Of a stretch of 64,000 bases of DNA, positions 1 to 9,183 are shown in pieces; the stretch's first letter is position 1, and each line of letters starts with the position of its first letter. The stretch is taken from assembly GCF_032050975.1 (NCBI RefSeq), contig NZ_CP116967.1, positions 3,593,001 through 3,657,000 on the forward strand, given 5' to 3'. The position numbers and the translations under genes were made by a program. The notes beneath the pieces are model-generated. The model ran no database searches, was not told the DNA's origin, and saw only the letters and a program-made list of their open reading frames with translations. Source of the DNA: Candidatus Nitrospira allomarina. Its GTDB lineage: Bacteria; Nitrospirota; Nitrospiria; Nitrospirales; UBA8639.

Positions 1-1450
1 GAAACATCGTGTTAGCGACCCGACGAATATCGGCCTTGGTCACCTGATCCAATCGATCAATGGACCGGAATAACTCGCGCCAATCTCCAAACAACATCTG
101 GTAATCAGTCAGATGCATAGCCAGACCAAGGTTATTATTCAACGCCCGAACCAACCCCGCTTTGGCACGGGTGCGAAATCGTGCCAGTTCCTCATCAGAG
201 ACATCCTGCGTTTTCAGCCGGTCAAATTCTTCCCGTAACGCCTGCTGGACCGTATCATTCGTCACACCACGGCCGGGAACAGCATAGGCCATCCACACGT
301 GCGGATACTTGTCCCCCGGATATTCCCCGTAAGCTCCCACCGACACTGCGATGCGTTTGTCCCGAATCATCGATCGATATAATCGAGAGGTCCGCCCATT
401 CGTCAATATATCGTCGATCGCATCGTATACCGGTTGATCAGCATGGGTCACGGGTGGCTTATGATAACCCTCCACATATAAGGGTTGGGAAGGATCCTGC
501 AGCTTCACAATTTTTTCTGCGATGGAAGGAGGCTCCACGATTCGAAGCGGAGGAGGCACGGGAGCCGAGGGGATGCGATTGAAATATTTTTCAAGAATCG
601 GGATGACCGCCTCCGCTTTCACATCTCCGACGATCGCTGTCACCAAATTCGTCGGCACGTACTGCTCCTCATAAAACTTTTTTGCGTCGGTCATTGTGTA
701 GGATTGAATATCACTGGCAAAACCAATCACCGGATGATGATACGGATGAGCCATATAAGCCGTCGCAACAAACTGTTCGAGCAACCGGCCGAAAGGTTGG
801 CTTTCCGTGCGCATGCGACGCTCTTCCATGACGACGTCCCGTTCTTCGTAAAACTCCCGAAAAACCGGATGCAAAAACCGCTCCGACTCCAAATATGCAA
901 ACAGTTCGACTTTATTGGCCGGAAGAGCATAAAAATATCCAGTGACATCAGCACCGGTAAATGCATTTAACGCAACCCCACCCTCCCGTTCAATGATATC
1001 GCCGAACTCATTTTTCACCACATACGAGGAAGCCTGTTGTTGTCGCTCCTTAAAAACCGCATAGAGGCGCTCCACCTTCTCCGGGTCAGGATCGGAAGCA
1101 AACTTCTCCGTTTGATAAGCCTGGTAAGCCTCTTCCAATGCCTCTAACGCAACCTTCTCTGCATCATAATCAGTCGTCCCGATGTGGGGAGTACCTTTAA
1201 AGGCCATATGTTCAAACATATGAGCCAGTCCCGTTTGCCCCATGATTTCCTGAGCCGAACCCACATTGACTCGCGTCATAAAGGCAAAGACAGGCGCCAC
1301 TGGACGTTCCACAATAATAAAGGTCCACCCGTTCTTTAACGTATGCCGGGTCACACGTTGCTCAAAGGAGGCTAGATCCTGACCAAACACCGTCCCCGCG
1401 CAGACGCACCACACCAGACCCAGAAGTCCGAGCCTCTTACTCCATCGCAT
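1..1450 (-). CDS. M16 family zinc metallopeptidase, secreted (3' end outside window)
   Basis: The protein is an inverzincin (insulinase/pitrilysin type) that probably cleaves peptides in the periplasm. The start chosen is an ATG at 1450; an ATG further upstream runs into a stop within a few codons. The N-terminus is basic then hydrophobic and ends in an A/Q-D junction, like a signal peptide of about 24 residues. The inverted zinc motif HMFEH lies at residues 77-81, followed by the usual family stretch with NAFTGADVTGY and a VVMEERRMR block near residue 200. About 483 residues are inside the window. The last ones read like the C-terminal helix of an M16 domain (DQVTKADIRRVANTMF), so little is missing. 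No partner M16 gene is visible here; in many genomes a second one lies downstream, which would be to the left of this window. Confidence 0.9.
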   Translation of the reverse strand, partial: MRWSKRLGLLGLVWCVCAGTVFGQDLASFEQRVTRHTLKNGWTFIIVERPVAPVFAFMTRVNVGSAQEIMGQTGLAHMFEHMAFKGTPHIGTTDYDAEKVALEALEEAYQAYQTEKFASDPDPEKVERLYAVFKERQQQASSYVVKNEFGDIIEREGGVALNAFTGADVTGYFYALPANKVELFAYLESERFLHPVFREFYEERDVVMEERRMRTESQPFGRLLEQFVATAYMAHPYHHPVIGFASDIQSYTMTDAKKFYEEQYVPTNLVTAIVGDVKAEAVIPILEKYFNRIPSAPVPPPLRIVEPPSIAEKIVKLQDPSQPLYVEGYHKPPVTHADQPVYDAIDDILTNGRTSRLYRSMIRDKRIAVSVGAYGEYPGDKYPHVWMAYAVPGRGVTNDTVQQALREEFDRLKTQDVSDEELARFRTRAKAGLVRALNNNLGLAMHLTDYQMLFGDWRELFRSIDRLDQVTKADIRRVANTMF

Positions 1451-1759
1451 CAATCGATTACCCGTTCCCATTCATCACCATCCTGGTTAAGCCAACATCT
1501 TCAATCCGACCACTAAATGATCCTACCCAGTAAATGAGAATTCTGGCAAGCAAGACATATTTGAATGCGAAACCGCATTCATTCTAGCCTTGTCCATGTT
1601 ATTGGGGGATGCCAACCTTATCCTGAGACATGACCTTAGGAAAACGTTTCCTAAGCAACTTACAAGAAAAGCTGTTGCCCATCGGGCGGCCGCCTGTGCG
1701 ATAGAGATGTCTGTGCACAACCGAAAGGTGAAAATGCCGCGAACGTCACGCAACGTTCC
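1451..1759. other. Intergenic gap, no gene seen
   Basis: About 310 bases lie between two minus-strand genes. Open frames on both strands here have no recognisable family features and no good ribosome site. It probably carries the promoter of the M16 peptidase, but no clear -35/-10 pair could be picked. Confidence 0.4.
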
Positions 1760-2872
1760 CTATTCTACGACGATCACCGCTGAGGGTTCTGGGCTCATTT
1801 TCATTCCAAGCCCGGATTCCTCCCATGGCTGTAAGACCGGTCCCTCATAGGTATACCCGCCCTGTACTGGATCTATTGACAGGAGAAGCGGCATATCAAG
1901 ATCCAAAAATTCAAACCCTCCCAGCCCCAAGGCCAAACTGAAAGAACACCCCATGGCCACCCGACTTTCGACCATACCGCCAATCATCAATTGGAGCCCG
2001 CACGATTTGGCCAAACGGGCAATCTCCCCTGATTCCACCACCCCGCATTTAGTGATCTTGATATTGATCACATCCGCAGCCTGTTCACGAATCAACAATT
2101 CCGCATCATGAAGCGATCGAACCGATTCATCCGCCGCAATGGGGAAAGGACTGTCCCGGCGAACAGAAGCCAGACCTTCCCGGTTATTTCGGTGTACGGG
2201 CTGCTCTAGCAACAATACAGGAATGGACATTCGACTCATCGACTCGATGAACTGGAGAGCCTCGGAGACGGTAAACCCCTGATTGGCATCAACCACAAAT
2301 GAGGCTTCAGGGAAAGCTGAAAATACGGCCTCAATCCTTCGAATGTCGGCATCAACATCCTGACCCACCTTTACTTTAAATACTCTGAATCCTTGACTAA
2401 ACCACTCTTTGGCATTGCACACAACTTGTTCGGTTTCTCCAATCGGCAAAGTAATATCCGTTTCGCGAACCCGAACATCCGCTCCACCCCAGAGGGCCCA
2501 CATTGGAACGGCCATCTCGCGACACAGGGCATCAAGAAAAGCCGTTTCAAGGCCGCATCGGACCGAAGGCATCTCTCGGGCCACCTCCGCCAATTGATGT
2601 GCCAGCTTCCGCCAATTCCAAACCGATTGCCCAAGGATACACTGGGCGGCGGCAGGAAATGCGGCCAGGCAGGCAGCCTGGTCTTCGCCAGATATGTCCG
2701 GAAACGGCGCCATCTCCCCATACCCGCACGTCCCGCTCTTGAGGGTCAATCTGATGAAAATATTGTGGGCGACCGACATGGAACCTGAAGCCACCACGAA
2801 AGGAGCATTGAGAGGCAATTGAACCGGCCAGGCTTCAATGGCCGCAATACCGAGTGCTTCCGATTGCATCAT
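1760..2872 (-). CDS. Enolase-superfamily enzyme, dipeptide (L-Ala-D/L-Glu) epimerase-like
   Basis: This is a member of the muconate-lactonizing/dipeptide-epimerase branch of the enolase superfamily, which abstracts an alpha-proton with a pair of lysines and a Mg ion. Visible marks are the KVKVG motif (KxK), then Mg ligands in VVDANQG, LLLEQPV and IAADES, and the second catalytic lysine in INIKITKCG. The likely substrate is a murein-type dipeptide, but N-succinylamino-acid racemase or o-succinylbenzoate synthase activity cannot be excluded from sequence. The ATG at 2872 places the start just before the family's usual first strand (AIEAWPVQLPL). A TTG at 2935 is an alternative start. It stands alone, with no menaquinone or murein-recycling gene next to it. 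Confidence 0.82.
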   Translation of the reverse strand: MMQSEALGIAAIEAWPVQLPLNAPFVVASGSMSVAHNIFIRLTLKSGTCGYGEMAPFPDISGEDQAACLAAFPAAAQCILGQSVWNWRKLAHQLAEVAREMPSVRCGLETAFLDALCREMAVPMWALWGGADVRVRETDITLPIGETEQVVCNAKEWFSQGFRVFKVKVGQDVDADIRRIEAVFSAFPEASFVVDANQGFTVSEALQFIESMSRMSIPVLLLEQPVHRNNREGLASVRRDSPFPIAADESVRSLHDAELLIREQAADVINIKITKCGVVESGEIARLAKSCGLQLMIGGMVESRVAMGCSFSLALGLGGFEFLDLDMPLLLSIDPVQGGYTYEGPVLQPWEESGLGMKMSPEPSAVIVVE

Positions 2873-3068
2873 GGGTGAAAGAATAGACTCCCAATCACAT
2901 GTGTGAATAACAATGGGGATGAGGAGATTCTGCAACCTCGGAGGTCAGAAACCAAACACATAATTCCCGTCATGGAACAGAACAACCACTCTGACAACAC
3001 AATGCCGAGAATCTCCGTCGTGGTGGGCAATAAAATTGGCCAATATGGCGAATGATAATGTTGATTGG

Positions 3069-4202
3069 TTACTGATTACCAAACAATCCCTTCAACATCT
3101 CCAGGGCTTTTTGCGTTTCTGGTGGAAGATTTTCCAAATTCTGCCCTGGCAGAGAAGAAACGCCGCTTGAATTTACCGGATCGGCATTGCCGGAACAGAC
3201 AATTTCTCCATTTATTTTTTGGCAGACATTATCGGCTTTTTCAGAAGATTGTTGAATTCGCTCAGGAGAATCACTAAATGATGCCCCGGACAGGCCGGAC
3301 TCAAGAACATAACCGTCCGGCGGGCCATAAGCCACCGTCATTTTTTTTGTTCCCAGATATCGCTGTTCACTGAAGAGCGTGCTTCCATCCTGGCTCTTCG
3401 TAATGGTAATGATGGGGAATCCTTCAATTTTTTTGTGTTGTTCATGCAACCCATTCCCAAATGGGAGTCCCTTCGCCCATTCCTCCATGTAATCCATCCA
3501 GGCATGATAGAGCTCCTTGCTCCGCTCGCCGCCTGGAATGTCGTCCCATGCCGCGGCGCAAATGTGCCGAACATCAAAAACCTCTAACGTATACCATTCA
3601 CAAGGGATGCCCCCTTGTCGACCAGTTTCCCCCGTTTTCGTGACTTTCAGGGAGATCCCGGGAGAACTCCCGGAAGATTGCGTTGTCAATGCTTGTTCCA
3701 AGCGAGTTCGTTCTTCAGGAGAAAGCTCTTTATTTTCCACTGCCTTTTCTAGACTCATGCGTTGTTGATCCCGGATGGAATTCATGACATCCCCCAAGAC
3801 ATTGTTCATTCCCTGATCTTGGGTGGAACCCGGCTTAACTCCCAATTTCTGCATCATATTTTGGCTGGATTGTTTCAGAGCCTCCATCTGTTGCTTAGTG
3901 ATGATCGTATAGGTCTTGGCCTGATGCCTGACGTACATCATCTCCTGGCGATCCAGAAATATCTGCATATCATTTTGGCTGTCTATCGGTGTGGAAGACG
4001 TCCGTTTGTCCTCTAACTTGTCCGGAGCAACATTAAGGCGCATCCAATCTTTCGGTATGGCAACATTGACAGATCCTTCTTCCGAGGAACCATCGGGATA
4101 TGTGGTTTGAAAACGGTGGACGTGGGAGGTCGTCGATTCTTCAGCCCACACCATAGAGGGAAAAAGCCCAGCCAGCAAACAGAAGAAAATGGTGAGTTTC
4201 AT
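3069..4202 (-). CDS. Secreted protein of unknown function, DUF4412-like
   Basis: The function is unknown. The ATG at 4202 has AAGGAA upstream and gives a clear signal peptide (MKLTIFFCLLAGLFPSMVWA), so the protein is periplasmic or outer-membrane associated. The segment around YVRHQAKTYTIITKQQMEALK resembles the DUF4412 family of secreted proteins, which often have a beta-rich fold of unknown role. A helical middle segment, rich in M, Q and E, lies at roughly residues 125-165. A Cys-containing region with W and H residues (EVFDVRHICAAAWDD) follows. The C-terminus contains a further Cys pair and a Q/L-rich tail. No operon partner is evident, because a terminator-like hairpin separates it from the traT-like gene upstream. 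Confidence 0.7.
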   Translation of the reverse strand: MKLTIFFCLLAGLFPSMVWAEESTTSHVHRFQTTYPDGSSEEGSVNVAIPKDWMRLNVAPDKLEDKRTSSTPIDSQNDMQIFLDRQEMMYVRHQAKTYTIITKQQMEALKQSSQNMMQKLGVKPGSTQDQGMNNVLGDVMNSIRDQQRMSLEKAVENKELSPEERTRLEQALTTQSSGSSPGISLKVTKTGETGRQGGIPCEWYTLEVFDVRHICAAAWDDIPGGERSKELYHAWMDYMEEWAKGLPFGNGLHEQHKKIEGFPIITITKSQDGSTLFSEQRYLGTKKMTVAYGPPDGYVLESGLSGASFSDSPERIQQSSEKADNVCQKINGEIVCSGNADPVNSSGVSSLPGQNLENLPPETQKALEMLKGLFGNQ

Positions 4203-4365
4203 TGTTGGTATTTCCTTTTGGAGCATCCGGAATTACACAGAGGACAAGGCCTATTTTCTGAATGAAAGGAAAAAAATCTTTTCGATCAACCGATTGCTTG
4301 CCAACTTCGTGGGTTGAGATTGCCAAAACTCCTATTCCGCTGTTCTCACATCTGACGAGGGATCT

Positions 4366-4404
4366 TAAAAAAAAATTGGGGAAGGCAGAAACTCCACCCT
4401 CCCC
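4366..4404 (-). terminator. Rho-independent terminator of the traT-like gene
   Basis: On the minus strand a G-rich arm (GGGGAGGG) and a matching CCTTCCCC arm flank an 11-base loop and are followed by AA and a run of nine T residues. It lies about 37 bases after the stop of the TraT-like gene. Confidence 0.65.
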
Positions 4405-4440
4405 CCTGGATGATCACACTACCGGCACTCGACCTTTGGA

Positions 4441-5124
4441 CTACAGGAGGCCACCCAACGATTTAGCCAACCCTTGCACCAGGGGATCCTTGGTTTCTTC
4501 CCATTCTAAATTAACCTGTTCGGCAGTCGAGGCCACACGGGCTTGATGAATCTTTTTCCCCTTGCTAGTTTTCTCAGTTAATTGCAAATCGGTCATTACG
4601 GCAAATGTCACATCTTTAGTTAATGAGCCCGTGACCAATTCCGTCGCCCCCACCAAAAAACCGCCAATGCCTGCACCAAGAGCCGCGGACCGGCCCGTTC
4701 CCCCCAACCCATAGCCTACAGCCCCTCCGACGGCTCCTCCGCCCCAGGCGGAACCATAGCCAGCATGGACGGCTGTCCTCAAGGCAGCAGGATCGGCTTC
4801 GCCCACATACAAGACATTCACCTGATAAATATAGGCAGCCTCCTTGGCATTATCCACGATTTTGTATCCCCTGTTTTCAATGGCCTTTCGCACCGGGGTA
4901 TCAAAATCAATTTCTTTGTCTGAGGTGTTTTTGATTTCCAAAAATGCACTTTTTTCTATTTGGTTATCCAAATCCAAAAAAATAGATTGCGACATCTTGG
5001 TCTGGACCTTTAAATCTTTTTTCTCCAGAGCAACCTGAGTTGCCGAACAGCCTAATCCTACGAGCATCACACATCCAGCGGCCATGAGCACAATCTTTTG
5101 AATGCCAGGGACCCGTCCCATCAT
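4441..5124 (-). CDS. TraT-family outer membrane lipoprotein
   Basis: The gene encodes a TraT-type lipoprotein of 227 aa. Members sit in the outer membrane; the F-plasmid protein mediates surface exclusion and serum (complement) resistance. The signal sequence ends in a lipobox (VGLGC, near Cys26). The diagnostic TraT core follows: MSQSIFLDL, FLEIKNTSDKEID, a glycine-zipper hydrophobic segment (residues about 125-165, many GxxxG), then a DLQLTE segment and the C-terminal VNLEWEE...LAKSLGGLL. An AAAGGAG ribosome site precedes the ATG at 5124. No conjugation genes are nearby, so this is a chromosomal homologue and its role here is unknown. The glycine zipper suggests membrane insertion or oligomerisation. 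Confidence 0.9.
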   Translation of the reverse strand: MMGRVPGIQKIVLMAAGCVMLVGLGCSATQVALEKKDLKVQTKMSQSIFLDLDNQIEKSAFLEIKNTSDKEIDFDTPVRKAIENRGYKIVDNAKEAAYIYQVNVLYVGEADPAALRTAVHAGYGSAWGGGAVGGAVGYGLGGTGRSAALGAGIGGFLVGATELVTGSLTKDVTFAVMTDLQLTEKTSKGKKIHQARVASTAEQVNLEWEETKDPLVQGLAKSLGGLL

Positions 5125-5299
5125 GAGTTTCTCCTTTGTAACTTATAGGATTTCTTGAGGAAACGAGCGGGATTATGCCACATCCATAGGACGTATTGAA
5201 CCCCTCAAAAGCCTATTTTTACGAATGAACCCCGTGAGCGGCCGCGTACCGTTGACCTCTCATTTCTGTTCGTTAAAATGGAGGGGGTTCCTACCTCGA

Positions 5300-5944
5300 T
5301 CACCCATACCGGTCATTGTCCCATGGAAGCGCGGTATTGGAATATCCGCGCACTTCCCAAAATCCCTTTTGATCGCGATCGGAAAATGTAATTTTTTTGA
5401 CCCATTTTGCCCCTTTCCAACCGTAGCGTTTGGGAATAATTATGCGTACGGGTCCACCGTGATCTCTGGTCAATGGCCTTCCATTCCAATGAGTGGCCAG
5501 AAGTACATCCTCATCGTCGCAAACCTTTAGAGTAACATTGGTCGTGTACTCATCAAACGCTTCAAATAACACAAACTTTGCCTCGGGCAAGGGACGAACC
5601 AATTCCAAGAGATGCTGAAATCTCACACCTCTCCATTCATTATCCAACATGGTCCAGGACGTGACACAGTGAAAGTCAGCAGTGATCTGCACCTGAGGCT
5701 GCCGTTCAAAGGCTTCCCAATCCCAGGTCAGTGGATTGGCCACGCACCCATCAATACTTAAGGCCCATTCAGCCAGCACGATCTCCGGCTTACAGCCCAA
5801 ATCCAGAACCGGAAAATTATTCACCACATGTTGGCCGGGCGGAACCCGTTCGTCCTGAGGTTCATCCACCTCTCGACAGGAGAATTCTCGCCGATGTTGA
5901 GCTACCTGTTGCTTCGCTTTCACCATCCGTTCGTTGGGTTCCAT
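5300..5944 (-). CDS. Sulfite-oxidase-like molybdopterin enzyme, cytoplasmic
   Basis: This is a molybdopterin-binding oxidoreductase of the sulfite oxidase/YedY fold. The Mo-coordinating cysteine is Cys93 in ADFHCVTSW. The family motif RDHGGPVRIIIPKRYGWKG, followed by KWVKKI, marks the cofactor-binding part. Its length (214 aa) matches the single-domain bacterial group that lacks the dimerisation domain. No signal peptide or Tat motif is present, so it should act in the cytoplasm, unlike YedY/MsrP. The substrate is not known for this group. The ATG at 5944 follows a GGAGGAAAGG site; a GTG at 5965 is an alternative start. No cytochrome or membrane partner is adjacent. Confidence 0.87.
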   Translation of the reverse strand: MEPNERMVKAKQQVAQHRREFSCREVDEPQDERVPPGQHVVNNFPVLDLGCKPEIVLAEWALSIDGCVANPLTWDWEAFERQPQVQITADFHCVTSWTMLDNEWRGVRFQHLLELVRPLPEAKFVLFEAFDEYTTNVTLKVCDDEDVLLATHWNGRPLTRDHGGPVRIIIPKRYGWKGAKWVKKITFSDRDQKGFWEVRGYSNTALPWDNDRYG

Positions 5945-6348
5945 TGCAAGCCTTTCCTCCTCCACTCAAGGAGAGATGTCTTAGGACCACTAACTAGACT
6001 TCTCATGTTCATAACCTTAGAGCTAAACGCCAATCGACGCATTATATCGGGGTTGTCGGCTCAGCAATAGTCAAAGAACCCAAACCACACTCCCCTACAC
6101 CCTCCTGCTCTCTTATCGTCATGATTTCCTTCCCTCAATGCTTTTTGAGGACAGGTCCCGCCGGTCATGCGGTAGAGAGCCACAGGATATTTCCTGATCT
6201 CATAGCCAAGCTATTTATTTTTCTGATAAATTACACTATTCGTTCACAACAGCCTGGAAGCGTCCGGTTATTTACCCCCTCATTTTCAACCGCCCTCTTT
6301 TCCAGCCAACTGTTATATCAGCCATAATTTTTGCGGAGGATCAGTCTC
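5945..6348. other. Divergent intergenic region, no gene seen
   Basis: About 400 bases separate the divergent Mo-enzyme and FKBP genes. It is locally AT-rich near 6205-6245, where promoters of the FKBP gene could lie. No hairpin, repeat or convincing small gene was found. Confidence 0.4.
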
Positions 6349-6888
6349 ATGGCACTGCATGTATTAGCCCGGGTTGTATGTTGCTCCTTGCTGGTGGCCT
6401 CAGCGATGACCACGTCTGCGCAGGCAGATTCTCAAGAGGGAGGCTCACCCATGACCGTTTCTGAAGGAAAGTCCATCTCAATGGAGTACACATTGACCCT
6501 GGAAAACAAAGAAGTACTCGACTCCAACGTAGGAGGAGAACCTCTGACATTTACTCAGGGATCTCACCAAATTATTCCTGGCCTGGAAACGGCCCTGGAT
6601 GGAATGAAGGCGGGAGAACGCAAACAAGTCACCGTCGCACCCGAAGAGGGGTATGGCAAGGTCGACCCTCAGGCTATTCAGGAAGTTCCCATTGACCAAA
6701 TTCCACCTGATGCACGAAAGGTCGGGGTGCAATTACAAGGGAAGGACGGACAGGGCCGTGTCGTACACCCGACAGTAACGGAAGTAAAAGATCAGGTGGT
6801 CGTTTTAGACTTCAACCACCCCTTAGCAGGGAAAACGCTCTACTTTGACGTGAAAATTTTGGACGTCAAAGCTGCCACTGCTCCCTAA
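6349..6888 (+). CDS. FKBP-type peptidyl-prolyl cis-trans isomerase, exported (SlyD-like)
   Basis: This is a proline isomerase/chaperone with an N-terminal signal peptide ending near ATTSAQA-type residues, so it assists folding in the periplasm. The layout is that of the SlyD group: an FKBP half (SMEYTLTLENKEVLDS, GSHQIIPGLETAL), an inserted IF chaperone domain (EVPIDQIP to VTEVKDQVVVLDFN), and the return strand HPLAGKTLYFDVKI. There is no His-rich metal-binding tail. The GGAGGA site at 6335-6340 fixes the ATG at 6349. Gene and terminator form a single-gene unit. Confidence 0.9.
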   Translation: MALHVLARVVCCSLLVASAMTTSAQADSQEGGSPMTVSEGKSISMEYTLTLENKEVLDSNVGGEPLTFTQGSHQIIPGLETALDGMKAGERKQVTVAPEEGYGKVDPQAIQEVPIDQIPPDARKVGVQLQGKDGQGRVVHPTVTEVKDQVVVLDFNHPLAGKTLYFDVKILDVKAATAP

Positions 6889-6906
6889 CGTTGGGCGAAT
6901 ATCGCA

Positions 6907-6942
6907 TCCAAGAACCCCGCCGGAATTGGCGGGGTTCTTGGA
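6907..6942. terminator. Bidirectional terminator hairpin between convergent genes
   Basis: A perfect 15-bp stem with a 6-base loop (arms 6907-6921 and 6928-6942, core AAGAACCCCGCC) sits between the stops of the FKBP gene and the convergent SmbP-like gene. No long T run follows on either side, so it could stop both transcripts or protect 3' ends. Confidence 0.75.
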
Positions 6943-6996
6943 TCCCCGGTCTATCATCACTTCACTTCTTGCAGAAAAATGAAACAGAGAGTCCCT

Positions 6997-7380
6997 TCAA
7001 TAATACCCTCCTTTGGCGGGTGTCATTTCATTAATTTCCTTTAAATGCGTCACCGCAGACTTGGCATGACCGGTTGCCACATCAGCATGCCCGGCTTGGC
7101 CATGTGTAATAGCCTCCCCTAATTCGGCAATGGCCGCATCAAGGTGAGGATTCGTCATGTCCTTTTTCGCAGCCTGCGCATGTTGAAGGGAAGCTTCCGC
7201 ATGGGTCACGACCGCATCGGCATGCCCCATACCGCCATGATCGACGGCTTCCTGTGCATGCGTGACGGCTTCCGCCACATGTGGATTGGTATGTCCGGTT
7301 GAATGAGCGCAAGCCGCAACGAGTCCGAGGCACAACAGACCGACACTCAGTCGAGTGATCCTAGGTAGGACACGCATCAT
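6997..7380 (-). CDS. SmbP-like small metal-binding lipoprotein
   Basis: The gene encodes a 127-aa exported protein with His residues spaced along helices (HVAEAVTHAQEAVDHGG, HADAVVTHAEASLQHAQ, HLDAAIAELGEAITHGQ, HADVATGHAKSAVTH). This pattern is that of SmbP, the small periplasmic metal-binding protein first described in Nitrosomonas europaea, which binds several Cu(II) and other divalent ions on a four-helix bundle. The signal sequence ends in LVAAC (Cys24), so unlike SmbP itself this copy is probably a lipoprotein. AAGGAGG lies five bases before the ATG at 7380; ATG 7377 is equally possible. Its role is likely metal buffering in the periplasm of a nitrifier. Confidence 0.85.
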   Translation of the reverse strand: MMRVLPRITRLSVGLLCLGLVAACAHSTGHTNPHVAEAVTHAQEAVDHGGMGHADAVVTHAEASLQHAQAAKKDMTNPHLDAAIAELGEAITHGQAGHADVATGHAKSAVTHLKEINEMTPAKGGYY

Positions 7381-7642
7381 CAACACCTCCTTGAAAAAGT
7401 AAAAAAAAGACGTCTCCATCATCGAATTCTAGTGCAAAACTCATAATAAAATCTTCCAGTCTTTCCAGCACCTGCATTAAGACACCACCACAGGCACAGG
7501 ACGGGGCACAAGCGCTGTACTTTTTCATACGAGAAACCTGTAACCCGGGCTTATTACAGCTCAGTCAAATGACCACGAACGATGTGGAGTCACGACTGGG
7601 AAGAAAATGAGTAGGCAGGGGAAGTAGAGAGAAGAAGACCCT
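7381..7642. other. Intergenic region, no gene seen
   Basis: Between the SmbP gene and the terminator of the RNA helicase gene nothing convincing was found. It must contain the smbP promoter. Confidence 0.35.
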
Positions 7643-7680
7643 TAAAAAAATGAAGCCCGGACCAGAATGATCCGGGCATC
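7643..7680 (-). terminator. Rho-independent terminator of the RNA helicase gene
   Basis: On the minus strand GCCCGGA (7671-7677) pairs with TCCGGGC (7655-7661) around a 9-base loop and is followed by TTCA and seven T residues. It lies 55 bases after the helicase stop codon. Confidence 0.85.
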
Positions 7681-7734
7681 AGGAAAACTCGCAAGGACTC
7701 TTTTACAAATCAACAAAGAACATGCATGTGAGGG

Positions 7735-9006
7735 TTAGGAAGCTAAGGTTGACGGACGCGGTCGACGAACGGCCGGTCGATCATGCCTGCCAGGGCTCCC
7801 CGAACGAGGAGCACCAAATCCTCTACCCGCGGAATTAGGCCGAGGCCCACGTCTCTCCGGTGCAATGGCCGGCATTGGCGGACGGCTTCCGGGAGCGCAG
7901 GGAACCGCCTTACCCAGCAATTTTTCAATCATTCGTAATGAACGATTGTCTTCACCGGTCACAAAACTCGTGGCCCAACCTTTGGTATTCTTACGCGCCG
8001 TCCGACCAATACGATGAATATAATCCTCAGGCACATGGGGTAAATCATAGTTGATCACATGTTGAATATCGTCCACGTCCAATCCTCGGGCCGCAATATC
8101 AGTCGCGACTAATATTTCAAAACGTCCACGACGAAACCCTTCTAGCGCCGCTCGACGTTGAGGAAGCCGTCGGCCGGCATGCAACACTGCAACACGACAA
8201 CCGACCTTTTCCAGGGTTTCCCCGATCCGATCAGCGCGATGTTTGGTCCGGGTAAAGACAAGGACCGATCCCTCTGTCTCCTTTAAAATAGAAAGCAGGA
8301 GGGATGTTTTGTCGGAATTGGCCGTGTGATGCACGGTATGAGTCACCCCTTCAGCCGGTGTGGCCGATTTCGCCACCAGGGCTTTAAACGGATCGTTGAG
8401 AGACATCCGCGCCAAATCCGCCAAGTTATTTGGCATCGTAGCCGAGAAGAGTAAGGTTTGCCGGGTTTCCGGTAACGCCTCAATGATTTGATTAAGCTGA
8501 GGGGCAAACCCCATATCAAGCATCCGATCGGCTTCGTCCAGAACAACCATCTGAAGCTTGGCAAACGAAACCGTCCCCTGCCACATATGGTCGAGGAGGC
8601 GTCCCGGCGTCGCGACGATGATATCGGGACGCTGCCGTAATCCGCGAACTTGCGCGTTCATATCCGCACCACCCACCAGAGTAGTCGCAAAAATCCCGCG
8701 CACGCGCCCATACTTATCAACGGTTTCTTGAATTTGAAAAGCCAATTCCCTGGTTGGCGCTAAAATCATCGCACGTGGGTGGCCCTTCGGACCACCTGCC
8801 AATCGTTCAATGATGGGAATGGCAAAGGCGGCAGTCTTTCCGGTGCCGGTCTGGGCACAACCCAGCACATCCCGACCTTCCAAGGCCGGAGGAATGGCTT
8901 GGATTTGAATCGGAGTCGGTTCAGTTATACCGAGTTTGTTCAAAACCCCAACCAATGTAGCAGACACACCAAGCGCACCAAACTGTGACAACGCAGTTGA
9001 AGACAT
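7735..9006 (-). CDS. rhlE: DEAD-box ATP-dependent RNA helicase, RhlE type
   Basis: An RNA helicase of 423 aa that remodels RNA structures, probably in ribosome assembly or mRNA decay and often cold-induced. All motifs are visible in order: Q motif (GITEPTPIQIQAIP), I (AQTGTGKT), Ia (APTRELAFQ), Ib (TPGRLLDH), II (DEAD), III (SAT), IV (VLVFTRTKHRAD), V (VATDIAARGLDV) and VI (HRIGRTAR). The tail after residue 370 is short and rich in R, G and P, as in RhlE proteins. The ATG at 9006 was chosen because AAAGGAA precedes it; the frame stays open to 9276, but that extension has no family similarity. A strong terminator follows. Confidence 0.93.
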   Translation of the reverse strand: MSSTALSQFGALGVSATLVGVLNKLGITEPTPIQIQAIPPALEGRDVLGCAQTGTGKTAAFAIPIIERLAGGPKGHPRAMILAPTRELAFQIQETVDKYGRVRGIFATTLVGGADMNAQVRGLRQRPDIIVATPGRLLDHMWQGTVSFAKLQMVVLDEADRMLDMGFAPQLNQIIEALPETRQTLLFSATMPNNLADLARMSLNDPFKALVAKSATPAEGVTHTVHHTANSDKTSLLLSILKETEGSVLVFTRTKHRADRIGETLEKVGCRVAVLHAGRRLPQRRAALEGFRRGRFEILVATDIAARGLDVDDIQHVINYDLPHVPEDYIHRIGRTARKNTKGWATSFVTGEDNRSLRMIEKLLGKAVPCAPGSRPPMPAIAPERRGPRPNSAGRGFGAPRSGSPGRHDRPAVRRPRPSTLAS

Positions 9007-9183
9007 AAAACTATTCCTTTTGTTACAAGGATCGTATGTAAGCGGATTCAGAAAACCGAGTGAAGCAGAATCAGGTGGGAAGTCCGCTCCGAGCAGGATC
9101 TGGTCGCGATACGATCGCGGGGCCCGAAGATTAATTGAATGTTCCCGTCGTCGGACCGAATCGACATGAACAGAGGTTAGGTT

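Noticed and set aside
1523-1753. Minus-strand frame of 76 codons in the gap after the epimerase gene
   Set aside because: It has no ribosome site and no recognisable features; composition is like non-coding DNA.
4441-5124. Conjugative plasmid or ICE suggested by TraT
   Set aside because: No relaxase, coupling protein or type IV secretion gene is in the window.
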